DNA from: Chromera velia
Taxonomy: Eukaryota > Sar > Chromeraceae
Assembly: GCA_018398765.1 (NCBI GenBank)
Contig: JAHBMJ010005851.1
Span: 8,612-63,752 of the forward strand
Direction: 5' to 3'
Length of the DNA: 55,141 nt
Below the pieces are notes generated by a model, which did not search any database, was not told the origin of the DNA, and saw only the letters and a program-made list of their open reading frames with translations. Shown here in pieces: positions 45,062-55,141 of this stretch. The position numbers were made by a program, and so were the translations under genes. Each line of letters starts with the position of its first letter. The first letter of the stretch is position 1.

Positions 45062-46971
45062 CGGCACTATCAGACCGCGGCCGCGCATCTCACTCAGCCT
45101 AACACCCAACCGGCGCTCGCCAACACAAAAGGAAAATCTGCGTTTTGTCGTTTCTTCGACGGGTACGGGTTCTGCAGGAATGACAACTGCACAAGCATCA
45201 TATCAGGGATCGTGAGCTTTGTCGGGGGCGGGGAGGGAGATCTGCATTGCAATATCACAAGATTTCGATTTCAATTTGTTCAATTTCTTTGTTTAGTTGG
45301 GCAACAGGGGGTCTTCTGCAGGATGGTCATTACCACAATGATGTTGCGTACTTCCACGTTGCTCAGTGGGACAAGTACACTCGCGAGCAGCCGCGAGCAG
45401 CGTGGTTCATTCATCCACGACCGCTCTCGAGTGAAGATCTGCATGCACTTTCTGGCAGACCGGCTCTTGCAGAAAGATGGACTGCACTTACCGCCATGAG
45501 ACTGAACTACCCTGCAAGAAGCGCCCGACGTGCCAAGTATTCGAGTTCTCAGGTGCGCTTGCTTTAATTGTCGATCGACTAATGCGTGTCTCGTCAAGTT
45601 GCCCCTATCGTTTCTCTGCTGAAGTCATTAAGTATTCCTGTTGTCTCTAACCAATAATGCATTGACCTTCATGAGTTTCAATTCTGGCGTTGATCTCACA
45701 ATGATTGTTACAGTATTAATATCTTGCTCCATCTTACAATGTTTTATACCTGCAGGAGAGTGCGAAGACAACAACTGCCCGTACAGGCACGTTGCTCTGT
45801 TGCATGTGTATCCTGTAGGAGAGGATCCTGACGGCCTTCATTTTGTGCCTGACTGCTCACCGCCCTCTGAGTTCGGCGAGTCCGTAGAGGTCTGTTTGCA
45901 TTCTATTGCATGTTGATTGCATACCTTTCGTTTTTTTGTCCGTTTGTATGTCTCTCGGTCTGTTTGTCTCTTTAACTGTGTAAATGTTTGTGTTTGTTTT
46001 TCTGTGTATCTGTCGGTCGGGCAGTCGTTTCTTTTCTTAAGATTTTCTTCCCCTGTCTCTGATGTTCCACTGAGTCCGTCGGTATGACATAGCCGACTGA
46101 CGCTGATGTGTTATAAAGCTTTTCTCGCGAGAGAATGCTGACATTGGGATCGCGGAGGGTAGCGGAGAACAGAATTCTGAGACTGCACACTCGATCTCTC
46201 TCAGGGCATTCACTGTGGCAGAGAGACTTTTCAATCCAGGCCAATCCCTCTCCGAGAAGGACCTTCACACGTTGCTGTGTCTCTTGTTCAAGCACGTTCA
46301 TGTTCGGGCTCAGCATGCATAGAGAGATGAAGAAGGGGGCCTAGTGATTCAGAGTGCGGAAGATGTGATGGCCGATCTTCTTGCCAACCCAAAGGCATTC
46401 TGTGAGAGGAACAGACGCATTCAGGCGGCTCTCCTTCTCCCTCTTATCCTGACTGCGTCCGTGTCGGACAAGGAAGGCGAGGACGCCGGCCTTTCATACG
46501 CTGAAAGTATTGTGGTGGCCCTGATCAAAGCAGCAAATGAGGACTTGTCTGCTTTAGAAGTCAGCGTTCTTTTGTTCGCTCAGTATATTTGTGTCCATAG
46601 TGCTGAGTTCAGAATCCTGAAGTTTGAGGAAACGGAAGTCTACCTTTACGGCAGCATGTCGTGCGCAACTAGAAAGGGACTTTGCAGACTGTCAGCTCGT
46701 CAGTCGTGGGAGAGAAGAAGACCAGTCTCCGTTTCTGAAACAGACTCTCAGTGGGGGAGCTTCTAGCATAAGTGGGCTTTTCATCGAGCTTGACATGGAC
46801 GAAAAGACTGCTTTCCGAGTACTACCTGACCGCCACTGGTACTCCCTGGCCCTGTACACTAAATATGAAGAAGGGGGGAGGAAGAGAGAGAAGAAGACAA
46901 TGGAAGCGCTTCTCTGTGAGGTGCAGGCGGCGGTACAGGCTTTGGAGGCATCAAAGGAAAAGGAGAATTAG
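45062..46971 (+). pseudogene. second CCCH zinc-finger gene, not readable intact
   Basis: Four blocks look coding. (1) 45062-45211: AFCRFFDGYGFCRNDNC, a first finger with no His at the expected place. (2) 45437-45552: CTFWQTGSCRKMDCTYRH, a full C-x7-C-x5-C-x3-H finger, then PCKKRPTCQVFEFS. (3) 45756-45889: joins in phase to complete a third finger, C-x8-C-x4-C-x3-H ending ECEDNNCPYRH. (4) 46134-46559: a 142-codon frame (LRAFTVAERLFNP, then FCERNRRIQAALLLPLIL) interrupted by one in-frame TAG at 46320. A last stretch (46639-46971, ending LEASKEKEN) needs a doubtful 79-nt intron. Blocks 1 and 2 cannot be joined: a TGA precedes block 2 in its own frame and no good acceptor is present. It is either a decaying paralogue of the neighbouring CCCH gene or a gene with sequence errors. 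The first exon was not found. Confidence 0.55.
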
Positions 46972-47640
46972 AAGGTGTCTATCCGAAGGGCGTATGCATG
47001 CAGTGAGTGACTGAGTGAACGATAGGTTAGAAAGGGATGAAAGGAGTCGATCGATATCCATGCATCGATCCTTCATGACGGTATGCATCTATCGAAGGGC
47101 CACGTGCGGGGTCCTGCATGCAGGGGGAGCATTTGCATCGATTATTGCGCGCGTGGATTGCAGATGCCACCAGGCCGACTGGCCGACAGGGAGGAGAATC
47201 TGATTCGACCAACCGACCTAACAGCTAGTGCGTTGTATGAAAACTTCGGCGCTGTGGTTGTTTTCACTTCCTTTCGGAATCTCTTGAGAGCTGCATTGCG
47301 GATTGCTTTCTTCTTTTACCAAAAGAAAGAAAGACGACATCTGAATAGATTTTGACTGCCGTTGACAGATCTAACTATGCATTAATTGCATGAAGGCAGC
47401 ACCTCTTGAACTGCTTCATGCTGAGCTGTTTACTGCTTGGACATAATCTTGCATGGACTGCATGGCATTGCTTTCAATCGATCATGTTAGCGATTATGAT
47501 TGACTTCTGCCTATTGAGCCACACGCAACACTGGCGCACTGATCGGTCCTGATTTGCTTTTCTGTTTAAAACCAAATGTTTGACTCCGAAAACGTTTTTT
47601 GTCCTTCTGACTTGACAATGTTTTCTTCTTTGATTTGACA
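46972..47640. other. spacer, no gene seen
   Basis: Mixed composition with several GCATGC/ATCGAT words. The open frames are short and show no family pattern. Confidence 0.45.
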
Positions 47641-47690
<50 letters not shown>

Positions 47691-47743
47691 CCGTGGCTTC
47701 GTGCAGGGCTTATGATCCTGGCCTGCTGCTGTCCGTCGTGTGT

Positions 47744-47781
<38 letters not shown>

Positions 47782-47799
47782 CTCTCTCTCTCTCTCTCT

Positions 47800-47842
<43 letters not shown>

Positions 47843-47968
47843 CCTGTCCCAGTTTTATTTTTTTTTCTTTCTTTTTTCCCACGTTTTCCCCTTTGTTTTC
47901 TTCAGGTTTGTTTCTTTTATTTCTTTTCTCCCTGCCTGTCCGCCTTCCTTTTTTTGTCCTGTACGTGT

Positions 47969-48046
<78 letters not shown>

Positions 48047-48065
48047 GTATGTGTGTGCGTGTGTG

Positions 48066-48099
<34 letters not shown>

Positions 48100-48117
48100 C
48101 TCTCTCTCTCTCTCTCT

Positions 48118-48164
<47 letters not shown>

Positions 48165-48245
48165 CGTGTGTGTGTATGTATATGCGTGCGTGCGTATGCG
48201 TGCATATGCGTGCGTGTGCTTACGTATGGGTGTGGGTGGTTGTAG
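47640..48245 (+). repeat. large compound microsatellite field, (CT)n/(GT)n/(GTAT)n
   Basis: (CT)n at 47640-47683, then (GT)n at 47740-47779, (CT)n 47781-47798, (GT)n 47805-47838, (GT)n 47966-48060, (GT)n 48069-48097, (CT)n 48099-48116 and (GT)n 48125-48152. The word TATCTCTCTCTCTCTCTCTG with flanking GTGTGT is repeated (47778-47800 and 48096-48118), so a block of about 60 bp has been duplicated. All overlapping Cys/Val frames are artefacts. Confidence 0.92.
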
Positions 48246-48850
48246 GTGGTTGGGCTAGCTTAGCTCGTAAGTAGCTATGTATGTAGGGTCAAACATACAA
48301 TGATTTGAAAAAATTGATTTTTAAAATGTTAAGTTAACTTAAGTTAACTGGACTTGTATGTACCTGTACATATCTACTAGGTACATATGAAGTTAATTTA
48401 CAATTTTGCATAATACTTTTTTTTCTGTTCAATGATTTTTATATATATTTTATAGATGCTATAAATTCAAAAAAATTAGTATTTTAACATTCTAGTGAAC
48501 ACATCATTTTTACGTGTATATTTGTATATAAAAATTAAGTAAATTTTGTAAGCTTTATATGACTGTTCATAGTCTGTTATATTCTAAGTGACTAAGTCAT
48601 ATTCCAATTGGCTACTTTAAAACTTTTGTTACCTTTCCACTATAGTTACTGAGAAAAAAACTGTTACTCTTACATAAACGTATAGTAGGTAAACACTGTG
48701 CCGGCCCTGAAAATAACATACTTGTTTAAAATTTATATGGTTTGACTCAATTTTTTTTTTCACAAAAACCGAACGACAGAAGGAACTCTGGAAGGAATTG
48801 TTAAGAAAAGGAAGAAAGAATGAGGAAAACAATTAAATACATTAATAGAT
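48246..48850. other. AT-rich spacer
   Basis: Strongly AT-rich, no coding signal. It starts with short TAGCT-type repeats (48252-48275). Confidence 0.55.
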
Positions 48851-48854
48851 ATTA

Positions 48855-48897
48855 AAGAAATATGAAAGAAAGAAAGAAAGAAGGACAGCTAGACATA

Positions 48898-48932
<35 letters not shown>

Positions 48933-49078
48933 GAGATAGAGAGGGTGGATTGAGGAAGGGAAAGCAGAAAAAAATCCAGGAAGGAAGGAAGGAAGGAAGG
49001 AGGGAAGCAAGGAAGGGAAGATCAAAGGAAGAAAAGAAGAAAACGAAGTGTGAAAGGAAGACAGACAGACAGACAGAC

Positions 49079-49113
<35 letters not shown>

Positions 49114-49125
49114 AGGAAATCTCGA
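48855..49125. repeat. purine-rich (GAAA)n, (GGAA)n and (GACA)n repeats
   Basis: GAAA repeats (48866-48930), GGAA repeats (48978-49000) and ACAG repeats (49060-49112) in succession. The polarity (purine on plus) matches the opposite strand of the pyrimidine tracts seen upstream of plus genes. Confidence 0.92.
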
Positions 49126-49455
49126 AAGACAAAAGAAAAACACCATGACTCATACAGGGAAGATGCAGGCAGAAGAACGGACCGTCGGTTTCGTTCTTTT
49201 TCCGTCGGTTTCGTTCTTTTTTCTGTTTTCTCATTTTCACCCCACAACAGGCAAAGAAGGCAAGGAAGCAAGGGGGAGGGAGAGAGAGGGAGAGAAGGAG
49301 AAAGAGAACATACGTTGGGCAGCAAAACAAGACCGCTGAATACATGAAGCCCCGGACAGACGCGACTCTGTCTGCACACGATTTATGCACTTGACACGCA
49401 CATTAATTCAGGTTAGATCGATCCGTCCTTCGATCCTCTGTGGAGGATCCTTGCA

Positions 49456-50473
49456 TCAACCCTTGAAAATTTGCCCTAATATCTTTGCTACATTGACCAC
49501 CACCAGCAAGGAAACCCAGGCAGAGAAACCCCCTGCAGACCTCCACGCGTTTCCGCACAGCGTCCCCACGCCATCGATGGCGCACTCCTCCACCAATCCG
49601 AAACAGTTTTCGTCTTTGCTTTCGTAAATGTCTGTCAGCTTCTCACACGCCATTTTAGCGACCTCGAACCCAAAGTTCTCTGTCCCCTGACTGCAGTAGA
49701 CCGTCATGGCAATACATGCAGAGGGACAGATCTTCCGGACACTCCCTCCCTGCTCGTCGCAGATTTCTAACAGATACGGGCACTGCACATTGGCGTAATA
49801 CTTTTTGCAGTTTTCCGTGTTCGCGTAGGCCGTTGGTCTTCTCGAGTCCCAACTGTAGATCGTCTTGTCGAGGTCGGACTCGTACGCACTCGCAGTTGTG
49901 GACGCCAACGCGCTGTAGCTGCCCCTGTAGTCTGCAGGCGCGAAGAAAAAATGCGAAATGGACGTGAACGCTTTTCTTTTGCCATGGAAGGAAACTGAAT
50001 GGATCTGCAGATCATAAGCTTTTAGGAGGAAGCTCAACGTCTAGTCTTGTGCAGTCTCTTTCAATGACGAGGATCTCCAGTGAGGCGTGAGCTGGGTCGT
50101 GTATGCATTTTTCAACGATATATATATAGAGAGACCAAAACGGTGCACTGAATTTGAAGTTCGGTATTCTGGTTACCGGCATGTGCACGTCTTTTCTTTT
50201 CTTGGTGCTTGTTCTTTTCGTGGGATGCTGTGGAGGACACTGGATCTCCCCTTTCTGCGGATTTCTGGCTGTAATACTGAAGCGCATGCATATATACACA
50301 CTCGGTCTACAGGAGTGCATATCCGCATACCCGCATCAGAGACGAAGCAGAGCTTACAACCACTTACCAACGCAGGTGCCTGTAGTGGAGAGTGACGTCA
50401 GACAGCCCTGTACGAGGGGGACACCGACCAAGAGGAGGTGCAGCAGCGCTCGTGGGGAGAAGGCAGAGCACAT
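49456..50473 (-). CDS. secreted cysteine-rich protein with a frizzled-like domain, 193 aa
   Basis: Two exons, 50473-50368 and 49931-49456, join within an Asp codon (G then AC). Exon 1 gives a signal peptide: MCSAFSPRALLHLLLVGV then PLVQG, cleavage expected near residue 23. The mature part has 12 or so cysteines. Its core, VQC-x6-C-x10-C-x3-C-x6-C-x6-FGF-x6-C, matches the second half of frizzled cysteine-rich domains, where PC-x3-C-x6-C, an FGF tripeptide and a final Cys occur at the same spacing. Three further cysteines follow. The C-terminus is hydrophobic (AWVSLLVVVNVAKILGQIF), suggesting a GPI signal or a membrane tail. Frizzled-type domains bind lipid-modified or hydrophobic ligands at the cell surface; whether this one does is unknown. 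The first half of the domain is diverged, so family assignment is moderate. Confidence 0.72.
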
Positions 50474-52394
50474 GAAGCGATCCTTTGCTTTGTTCATTTG
50501 CCCTTTTGGAGAAGCACCTTCCCGCTTCGCTCCACAGTGAACGGTAAATCAGAGAGAAGACACAGAGAACGGCCAGCCTCTAAATAGGCAGCTTAGAGAG
50601 TCGTTCATGGGAAGCCTTCAATGAGGCAGGCAGGCAGGGAGGCTGTGTGACTATCTGGACGTTTGTTTGTTCCAATTAATAGTCTCTTTGTGAATCGGGC
50701 TCAAACAACCGTGACTTGTCGAGAGACTCGGCGAATGATGGCACTGTTCGCACTCCAGTAAACTGACCCAGGATTGCGTCAGTGCGTTTCCCTTCAATGC
50801 ACCAAGCAACTGAATCTTCCAGGCTTGAGGTCCGAGCGCTTCATGCATGCATGCATGGATGCAATTGATGATCGATCGCGCGCGAGTCCATATTAAATTT
50901 TTGTGTGGCGCCATGCATGCATGCGTTAATTGTGCATGGATGCATTAAAAATTCGGCGCTCGAGTTAATTAATTTGCGCGCGAGAAACACTGCGAATACA
51001 CAAATTCTTCCTGACAAAAGATCGAATTAATAATGGCCCGGAAAGCGTAGCTGAGGGGCACTTATTCATACAAAGAGTTGAGCTGGGAGGGCGCGTATGT
51101 CACCGCGAATCTACGATTGAAAAATCTGATGCACGCAGATTGAATGTCCCGAAAATAGAGCTATATGTAGCTGAGAGGGCACTTAATTATGAATGAGGAT
51201 CAGAACAAAGTTAATTTCGCTTTCCAGGCCATTCACACGGAGTGCGTCAGATGAATCGGTCGATCTGACGTATCGCCTCGGGGGGCAGCTCAGCTCTACT
51301 GAGATCAGCCGAGAGGCCCTAAGATCGCATGCATCCGCATAACGCATTTTTTCATTTTTTAGGGGGGGATTCGGTTCTGTCTCCATCACGGTCGGTGTCG
51401 CCCAAATTCTCAAACATGCCCCTCAAGCAACTTGCACGGAGCCGCGATCATATTTATAATATTATATACTTCGTTCTTCATGATACGTGCCCCTCCAGTA
51501 TAACTCGTACGGAGTTAATTACATATGTGTTCATATGTGATCCCGAAAAGCATATTTTACGTACGTTGCCGTGGCCCCCGCCATTTGCCCATGCATGCAT
51601 TGTAGACAAGACATGCCCAACATGTAATCAAATTATGGCCGACCCCCTAAATGGCCTGCCGAGGCACTCACCCAACTGGTTGGGTGTATCTCGTATACAT
51701 GCATTGCCTCGGCCCAGGGGGCATGTAAGCAGAATACGGGGCTTAGAACTCTCAACGCTAACGATGTGCATTCAAAGTTCATAGACTATAAGAGTTTGAC
51801 CTAGAGAGGTTCGTACATTATTCCTTCAATCAAGCTAGTCCAACGATCGTTAGCAATCGTTAGCTAATTCGAATGCATGCAGATCGATGTTACTTTATTC
51901 TGTCCTGCGCCAAGCCACACTTATTGAAGTCCGCGCGCGCATCGCCGCGGCGCCACCAGCCTCGCAGCTCCGCCACTCCGCGGGCCCGTCGCGTACTCGC
52001 CGCTCGTAGCCGGCCTACACCTGGCCGCTGCTTCGAAACCGACGTCCACGCTCGGTTCCAGTGCCTGCACACATCTATAACTAATCGATCTCGTGACATT
52101 AATTGATAACATGCACCTGCATACTTCATCGAACTATAAATGAACGAAGCAAGTCGGAATGCAGAGTCCAACACCCATACTGCCACCCTGCATCTATGCA
52201 TGATGCAGGATAGAATTGCTTTCTGCCTCAAATCACTTACCGGGGAATTTTATCTTCCCAAAACTCATACACATGCATTCTACTCCACAAACCTTTTAGT
52301 TCTGCCCATACTGATTTCATCTCTCTACTTCTTAATTGCCACCTACACCTGCCCGTTGCTTGCTTCTCTTTCTCCTGCTATCTCTTCTTTTCTT
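50474..52394. other. spacer with dispersed modules and GCATGC-rich words
   Basis: No supported gene. 51035-51240 holds three degraded copies of the GC-rich dispersed module (CCCGGAAAGCGTAGCTGAGG and relatives). (ATGC)n words occur at 50842-50857 and 50911-50923. 51930-52040 is a GC-rich island (CGCGCGCGCATCGCCGCGGC onward) inside AT-rich flanks. Confidence 0.5.
50842..50857. promoter_or_regulatory. (ATGC)4 / TGCATGCA sites
   Basis: Overlapping TGCATGCA palindromes lie about 370 bp upstream of the frizzled-like start codon (minus strand). TGCATGCA-type words are bound by some ApiAP2 factors in apicomplexans. The link to this gene is only positional. Confidence 0.25.
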
Positions 52395-52776
52395 TGAAGG
52401 TATGCAATGCCTCCTTTGCATATGTCAGGTTGACAGCAGGCTCTCATGATGCATTCTCTTTACTTTCTCCTTTCTACCACACCAGGTAGTGCGCCTGTTT
52501 GTCTATCTTTCTGTGGTTGAGAATCTCTTTTACTTCATACTCAATCTCTTCTGATGTAGGCAACCGAACAGCAGACAGAGGATCATCCTTCCTTCTCTCA
52601 TACTTCTTCAGGTATGATACATTAATCACATTGTGACCCTTCATTCCTGCAGGGAATATGAGCTCATACGCGTTGCTCCCCACCTTTCTCTCTACCTCGA
52701 ATGGTCCATAAAATACAGGCTCAAGCTTCCCGCTTGGCTTCCTGCTTCTCTTAAAATATGCATTGCGTACAAGCAA
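52395..52776 (-). pseudogene. integrase C-terminal barrel and chromodomain remnant
   Basis: LEPVFYGPFEVERKVGSNAY is the usual post-integrase barrel. EYEVKEILNHRKIDKQAHYLV opens a chromodomain, but the frame then meets TAG (near 52486-52484). Reading on gives KGESKENAS, a second stop (TGA) where the family has Trp, and EPAVNLTYAKEALH. Two nonsense changes therefore cut the chromodomain. Confidence 0.8.
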
Positions 52777-52839
52777 AAAATCTTCTGGAGCAAATGAAAC
52801 CTCTTGTCTGTATGGATCTACTTATCGAGCTGCTTGTTC

Positions 52840-53907
52840 TCTTGCTTACTCAAGTCTCTCCTTTGCTCTCATAATTTCTGCCTCTCTGTGATCTGCAAAG
52901 TCTGCTGCTGGTAGACAGAATGACTTAGAACGCACAGAGACAGAAGGCAGGCGAATCGGGTCACGTCCGTACAGAAAGCGAAAAGGAGACATACCTGTGG
53001 CTGGATGCACTGAATCACGATACGCAAACTGACAAGAACACAACCACTTCGGCCAGTCCGTTTGATGCTCGTTCACGAAACAACGTAACATCTGTTCGAT
53101 CGTCTGGTTGTCTCTCTTTGTCTGTCCATCTGACTGTGGGTGTCCTCTTGTGCTCATATTCAATTTTGTGCCCCACAGCCGAGCGAGTTCCTTTCAAAAT
53201 ACAGAGAGAAAACGAGGATCACGGTCACTGACCACTGATTGGGGCATCCCGTGCTCGCAGACAATCCTCTCAAAGACCACCTCGGCTGTCCCTTCCGCTG
53301 TAATCTCTTGTGAAACTGCAGTAAAGAAAGGAGTTTTGGAGAGGCGATCAACCACAGAGAGGATTCTATCTACCTTTTCTCCTTTAAACACCACCCTTGG
53401 GAGTCTAAATACAAAATTAAGAGAAATGGACTGAAAAGAAAATTCAGGAATAGACAGAGGTTGGAGCAATCCATACTGCTTCTCAGTCGGCCTCTTTGCT
53501 CTTTGACAGGCATCACACTTTCTAACGTACTGAACAACCGATGCGTACATATGTGGCCAATAGAAACTCCCTACCAATTTTAAATATGTTTTCTCTGCCC
53601 CCAAATGCCCCCCTACGGCCGTATCATGATGTTCATAGATGAGGTTTCTTTGTAGTCTCTCTGTCGGGACGGCCAGTGTCTCATTGAAATAAAGCAGTCC
53701 GTCTTCTATCTGAAACCTTGGAAGAATCAGCCGCAAATGTCGAGGACCAGGCACCTCTTTCTCAGAGTCTTTGTCAGGGTCTTCAATTTGGAGCCTTGCT
53801 TCAAGCGCTTCCTTTACCTCCGTCCAGAATTTCTCTTTTTTATATCCTTTCCTTATCCTTTCCAGTAATTCCTCATCCGGTTGCACTCTTGATTCTATTT
53901 GCAACAA
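52840..53907 (-). pseudogene. chromovirus integrase with catalytic losses
   Basis: The HHCC zinc domain is intact (HHDTAVGGHLGAEKTYLKL to KCDACQRAK). In the core the first catalytic Asp is Asn (SISLNFVFRLP, codon 53418-53416). The second Asp is present (VVSDRDPRF). The third residue, Glu, is Lys (DGQTKRDNQT, codon 53118-53116). A frame break lies between 53194 and 53163. The enzyme cannot be active. Confidence 0.85.
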
Positions 53908-54560
53908 TTAACATACTTTTTTTCTTTCTTTATCTTTTTCTTCTTTCTCAGCGTTCACCCCAGGGCACCTGCTCAGCGCATCTGCCACGCGATTCCGAGC
54001 ACCGGGCACGTACCTCGGAGTGATCCCGATCTCGTCGAACATGCTGACAAATCTGCGCATACGTGGAGACATTAAGGTGCGGTCAGCGGACACATTCACA
54101 TATTTGAGAGACTCATGATCTGACCACACCTTAGTTGTGTGACTAACGTATGGCCTCCACGATTTGACCGCAAACACACTGGAAAGAAATTCTTTATCTC
54201 TGATCGGATATTTGAGCTCTGCTTGTATCATTCTACGTGATGTAAATGCATACGGACGGAGCCAGCCGATCTTAAGATCTTCCTGCATGAGCGCGGCAGC
54301 GAGCGTTTCTGTCGATTCGCATGCATCCACAAAAATTTTGAAGGGACGCGCAGGGTCAGGAATGTAGAGTTCGACAGTATTCTTTACTGCTTGCTTTACT
54401 GCTTCAAAGCTTTCTTCCTCTTTCTTCCCCCACTCAAACGATTTGTTTCCCTTCAGCAATGCATGCAAAGGGCCTGCTTTCTCACTAAAGCGAGTGTTGA
54501 GCCGCCATGCCTGAAGTGCCCGCCGCCATACGCGCTGCTTTATAGATTGATGAGCCATGC
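53908..54560 (-). pseudogene. chromovirus RT thumb and RNase H
   Basis: After the RT-end block (LHALLKGNKSFEW) the RNase H shows IFVDACESTETLAAAL (first Asp), YPIRDKEFLSSVFAVKSWRPY (Glu) and VWSDHESLKY (second Asp), then the tether YVPGARNRVADALSR. The frame is open, so RNase H itself is intact in sequence. It is preceded by about 40 codons without similarity, marking the 5' truncation. Confidence 0.85.
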
Positions 54561-54843
54561 CGAGCTGCATGCATGCATATGCATGCTTCTTCATGCAATT
54601 TGAATTAATTACAATCAATAGTAGCATGCTCATAAAATGCAATGAGATGAAACGGCTGAACAATGAAAGGAACGAGAATATGCAATGCATCCCGTCCTTC
54701 AGTCTTTCCCTGTAAGAAGACCTTAAGAGACTCTTATGATAAGCTTCTAGTTGAGAAGATCTAGTGGCTTCTAGGGTCTTTCAGTTAGTGTGCCAGATCT
54801 GATTGAATTTCCTTCTTCTCTCTCTCTCTCTGGATTTTTCAAA
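54561..54843. other. spacer between two retroelement-like sequences
   Basis: Starts with GCATGC repeats (54566-54590), continues AT-rich and ends with a (CT)n run at 54817-54830 just before the next ATG. It could be the end of an LTR plus leader, but no boundary is recognisable. Confidence 0.4.
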
Positions 54844-55141
54844 ATGGTCCGGACGAGAGCTCAGAGGAGAAAGGAAAAGGAAGAGGCCAAGAAGAAGGCC
54901 CAAGAAGAAGCTGCAGCTGCACAGTCAAGCAGCAGTGCAGTGACTCTCGATTCCAAACTCGATTCCCTTCTCGAGAAGAAATTAGAAGAAAAGATCGACA
55001 AGATTGTTGAGAAAATTTTGGAAAAGAAAAAGTCCAAAAAAGACAAGAGACGGCAGAATGGTTCTGTTGCTGTGCCGAGCAAGGATGATGACTCTTCTGA
55101 AGAGTCTGACTCTGTCAGTGAGGCAGGGTCTTCCAATTCTT
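54844..55141 (+). CDS. start of a charged coiled-coil protein, runs off the right edge (possible gag)
   Basis: ATG at 54844 opens a frame that stays open to the end of the window (99 codons). It begins MVRTRAQRRKEKEEAKKKAQ, continues with an Ala/Ser patch, a Leu/Lys/Glu heptad-like stretch (LEKKLEEKIDKIVEKILEKK), a basic KKDKRR patch and then an acidic Ser/Asp/Glu tail (DDDSSEESDSVSEAG). The acidic Ser-rich stretch recalls the gag-like protein of the copia element at 20.5 kb (SDKDPSSSHSNSSDVSESSD), and the setting next to a chromovirus suggests a retroelement gag. Its function is not established. Confidence 0.5.
   Translation, partial: MVRTRAQRRKEKEEAKKKAQEEAAAAQSSSSAVTLDSKLDSLLEKKLEEKIDKIVEKILEKKKSKKDKRRQNGSVAVPSKDDDSSEESDSVSEAGSSNS

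Larger units (their letters stand above)
52395..54560 (-). mobile_element. 5'-truncated Ty3/gypsy chromovirus, inactive
   Basis: Read on the minus strand: end of reverse transcriptase (about 54560-54430, FSEKAGPLHALLKG), RNase H (54420-53950), integrase (53907-52840), integrase C-terminal barrel (52776-52600) and a chromodomain (about 52530-52395). gag, protease and most of the RT are absent; sequence similarity stops near 54560 in an AT-rich stretch. LTRs are not recognised. The chromodomain places it among chromoviruses, which use that domain to target chromatin. Catalytic integrase residues and the chromodomain carry disabling changes. Confidence 0.88.

Noticed and set aside
47693-48274. 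Open frames encoding Cys-Val or Thr-His repeats
   Set aside because: Pure translation of (GT)n/(CA)n microsatellites; equivalent frames occur over every such tract in the window.

Overview
The window is eukaryotic nuclear DNA. Genes are split by spliceosomal GT-AG introns, most of which end in a pyrimidine or (GT)n/(CT)n tract followed by GCAG. The gene mix (histone chaperone, plasma-membrane hybrid histidine kinase, M1-like protein, CCCH fingers, frizzled-like protein), abundant TGCATGCA words, heavy microsatellite load and copia/chromovirus relics fit a free-living alveolate, most likely a chromerid alga such as Chromera. That placement is inference from style and content, not from a database match. 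One 298-base assembly gap (N) lies at 11835-12132.

Layout. 1-1029: 5' part of an unrecognised minus-strand gene. 1030-5465: repeat-rich spacer with a GC-rich dispersed module and a kilobase of pyrimidine-only strand. 5469-13529 (+): a complete 19-exon nucleosome assembly protein (NAP) gene of 344 aa, including an inferred 5-nt microexon. 14981-21275 (-): a decayed Ty1/copia element, with a 190-bp MITE inside its upstream LTR. 22809-26234 (+): a four-exon, 766-aa membrane hybrid histidine kinase with a receiver domain. 26235-30906: spacer with a 5 x 40-bp tandem array. 30907-38755 (-): a very large (about 1.6 kilo-residue) M1 aminopeptidase-like protein whose zinc site, exopeptidase motif and catalytic tyrosine are all replaced. 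39960-43172 (+): three CCCH zinc fingers that splice in phase onto an ACT-like COG3602/DUF2241 domain. 45062-46971 (+): a second CCCH gene that cannot be read intact (frame conflict and in-frame TAG). 49456-50473 (-): a small secreted cysteine-rich protein resembling a frizzled CRD. 52395-54560 (-): a 5'-truncated, inactivated chromovirus. 54844-end (+): start of a charged coiled-coil ORF.

The genes are not an operon and share no single pathway. The M1-like gene and the CCCH-ACT gene are divergently arranged around a roughly 1.2-kb interval that contains a short, extremely GC-rich block. The most interesting items are the CCCH-ACT fusion, the M1 pseudo-peptidase, the frizzled-like secreted protein, the NAP microexon and prenylation-type C-terminus, and the nested MITE with its target duplication. 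Gene models were built by eye from splice signals, reading phase and family motifs; none is checked against transcripts.
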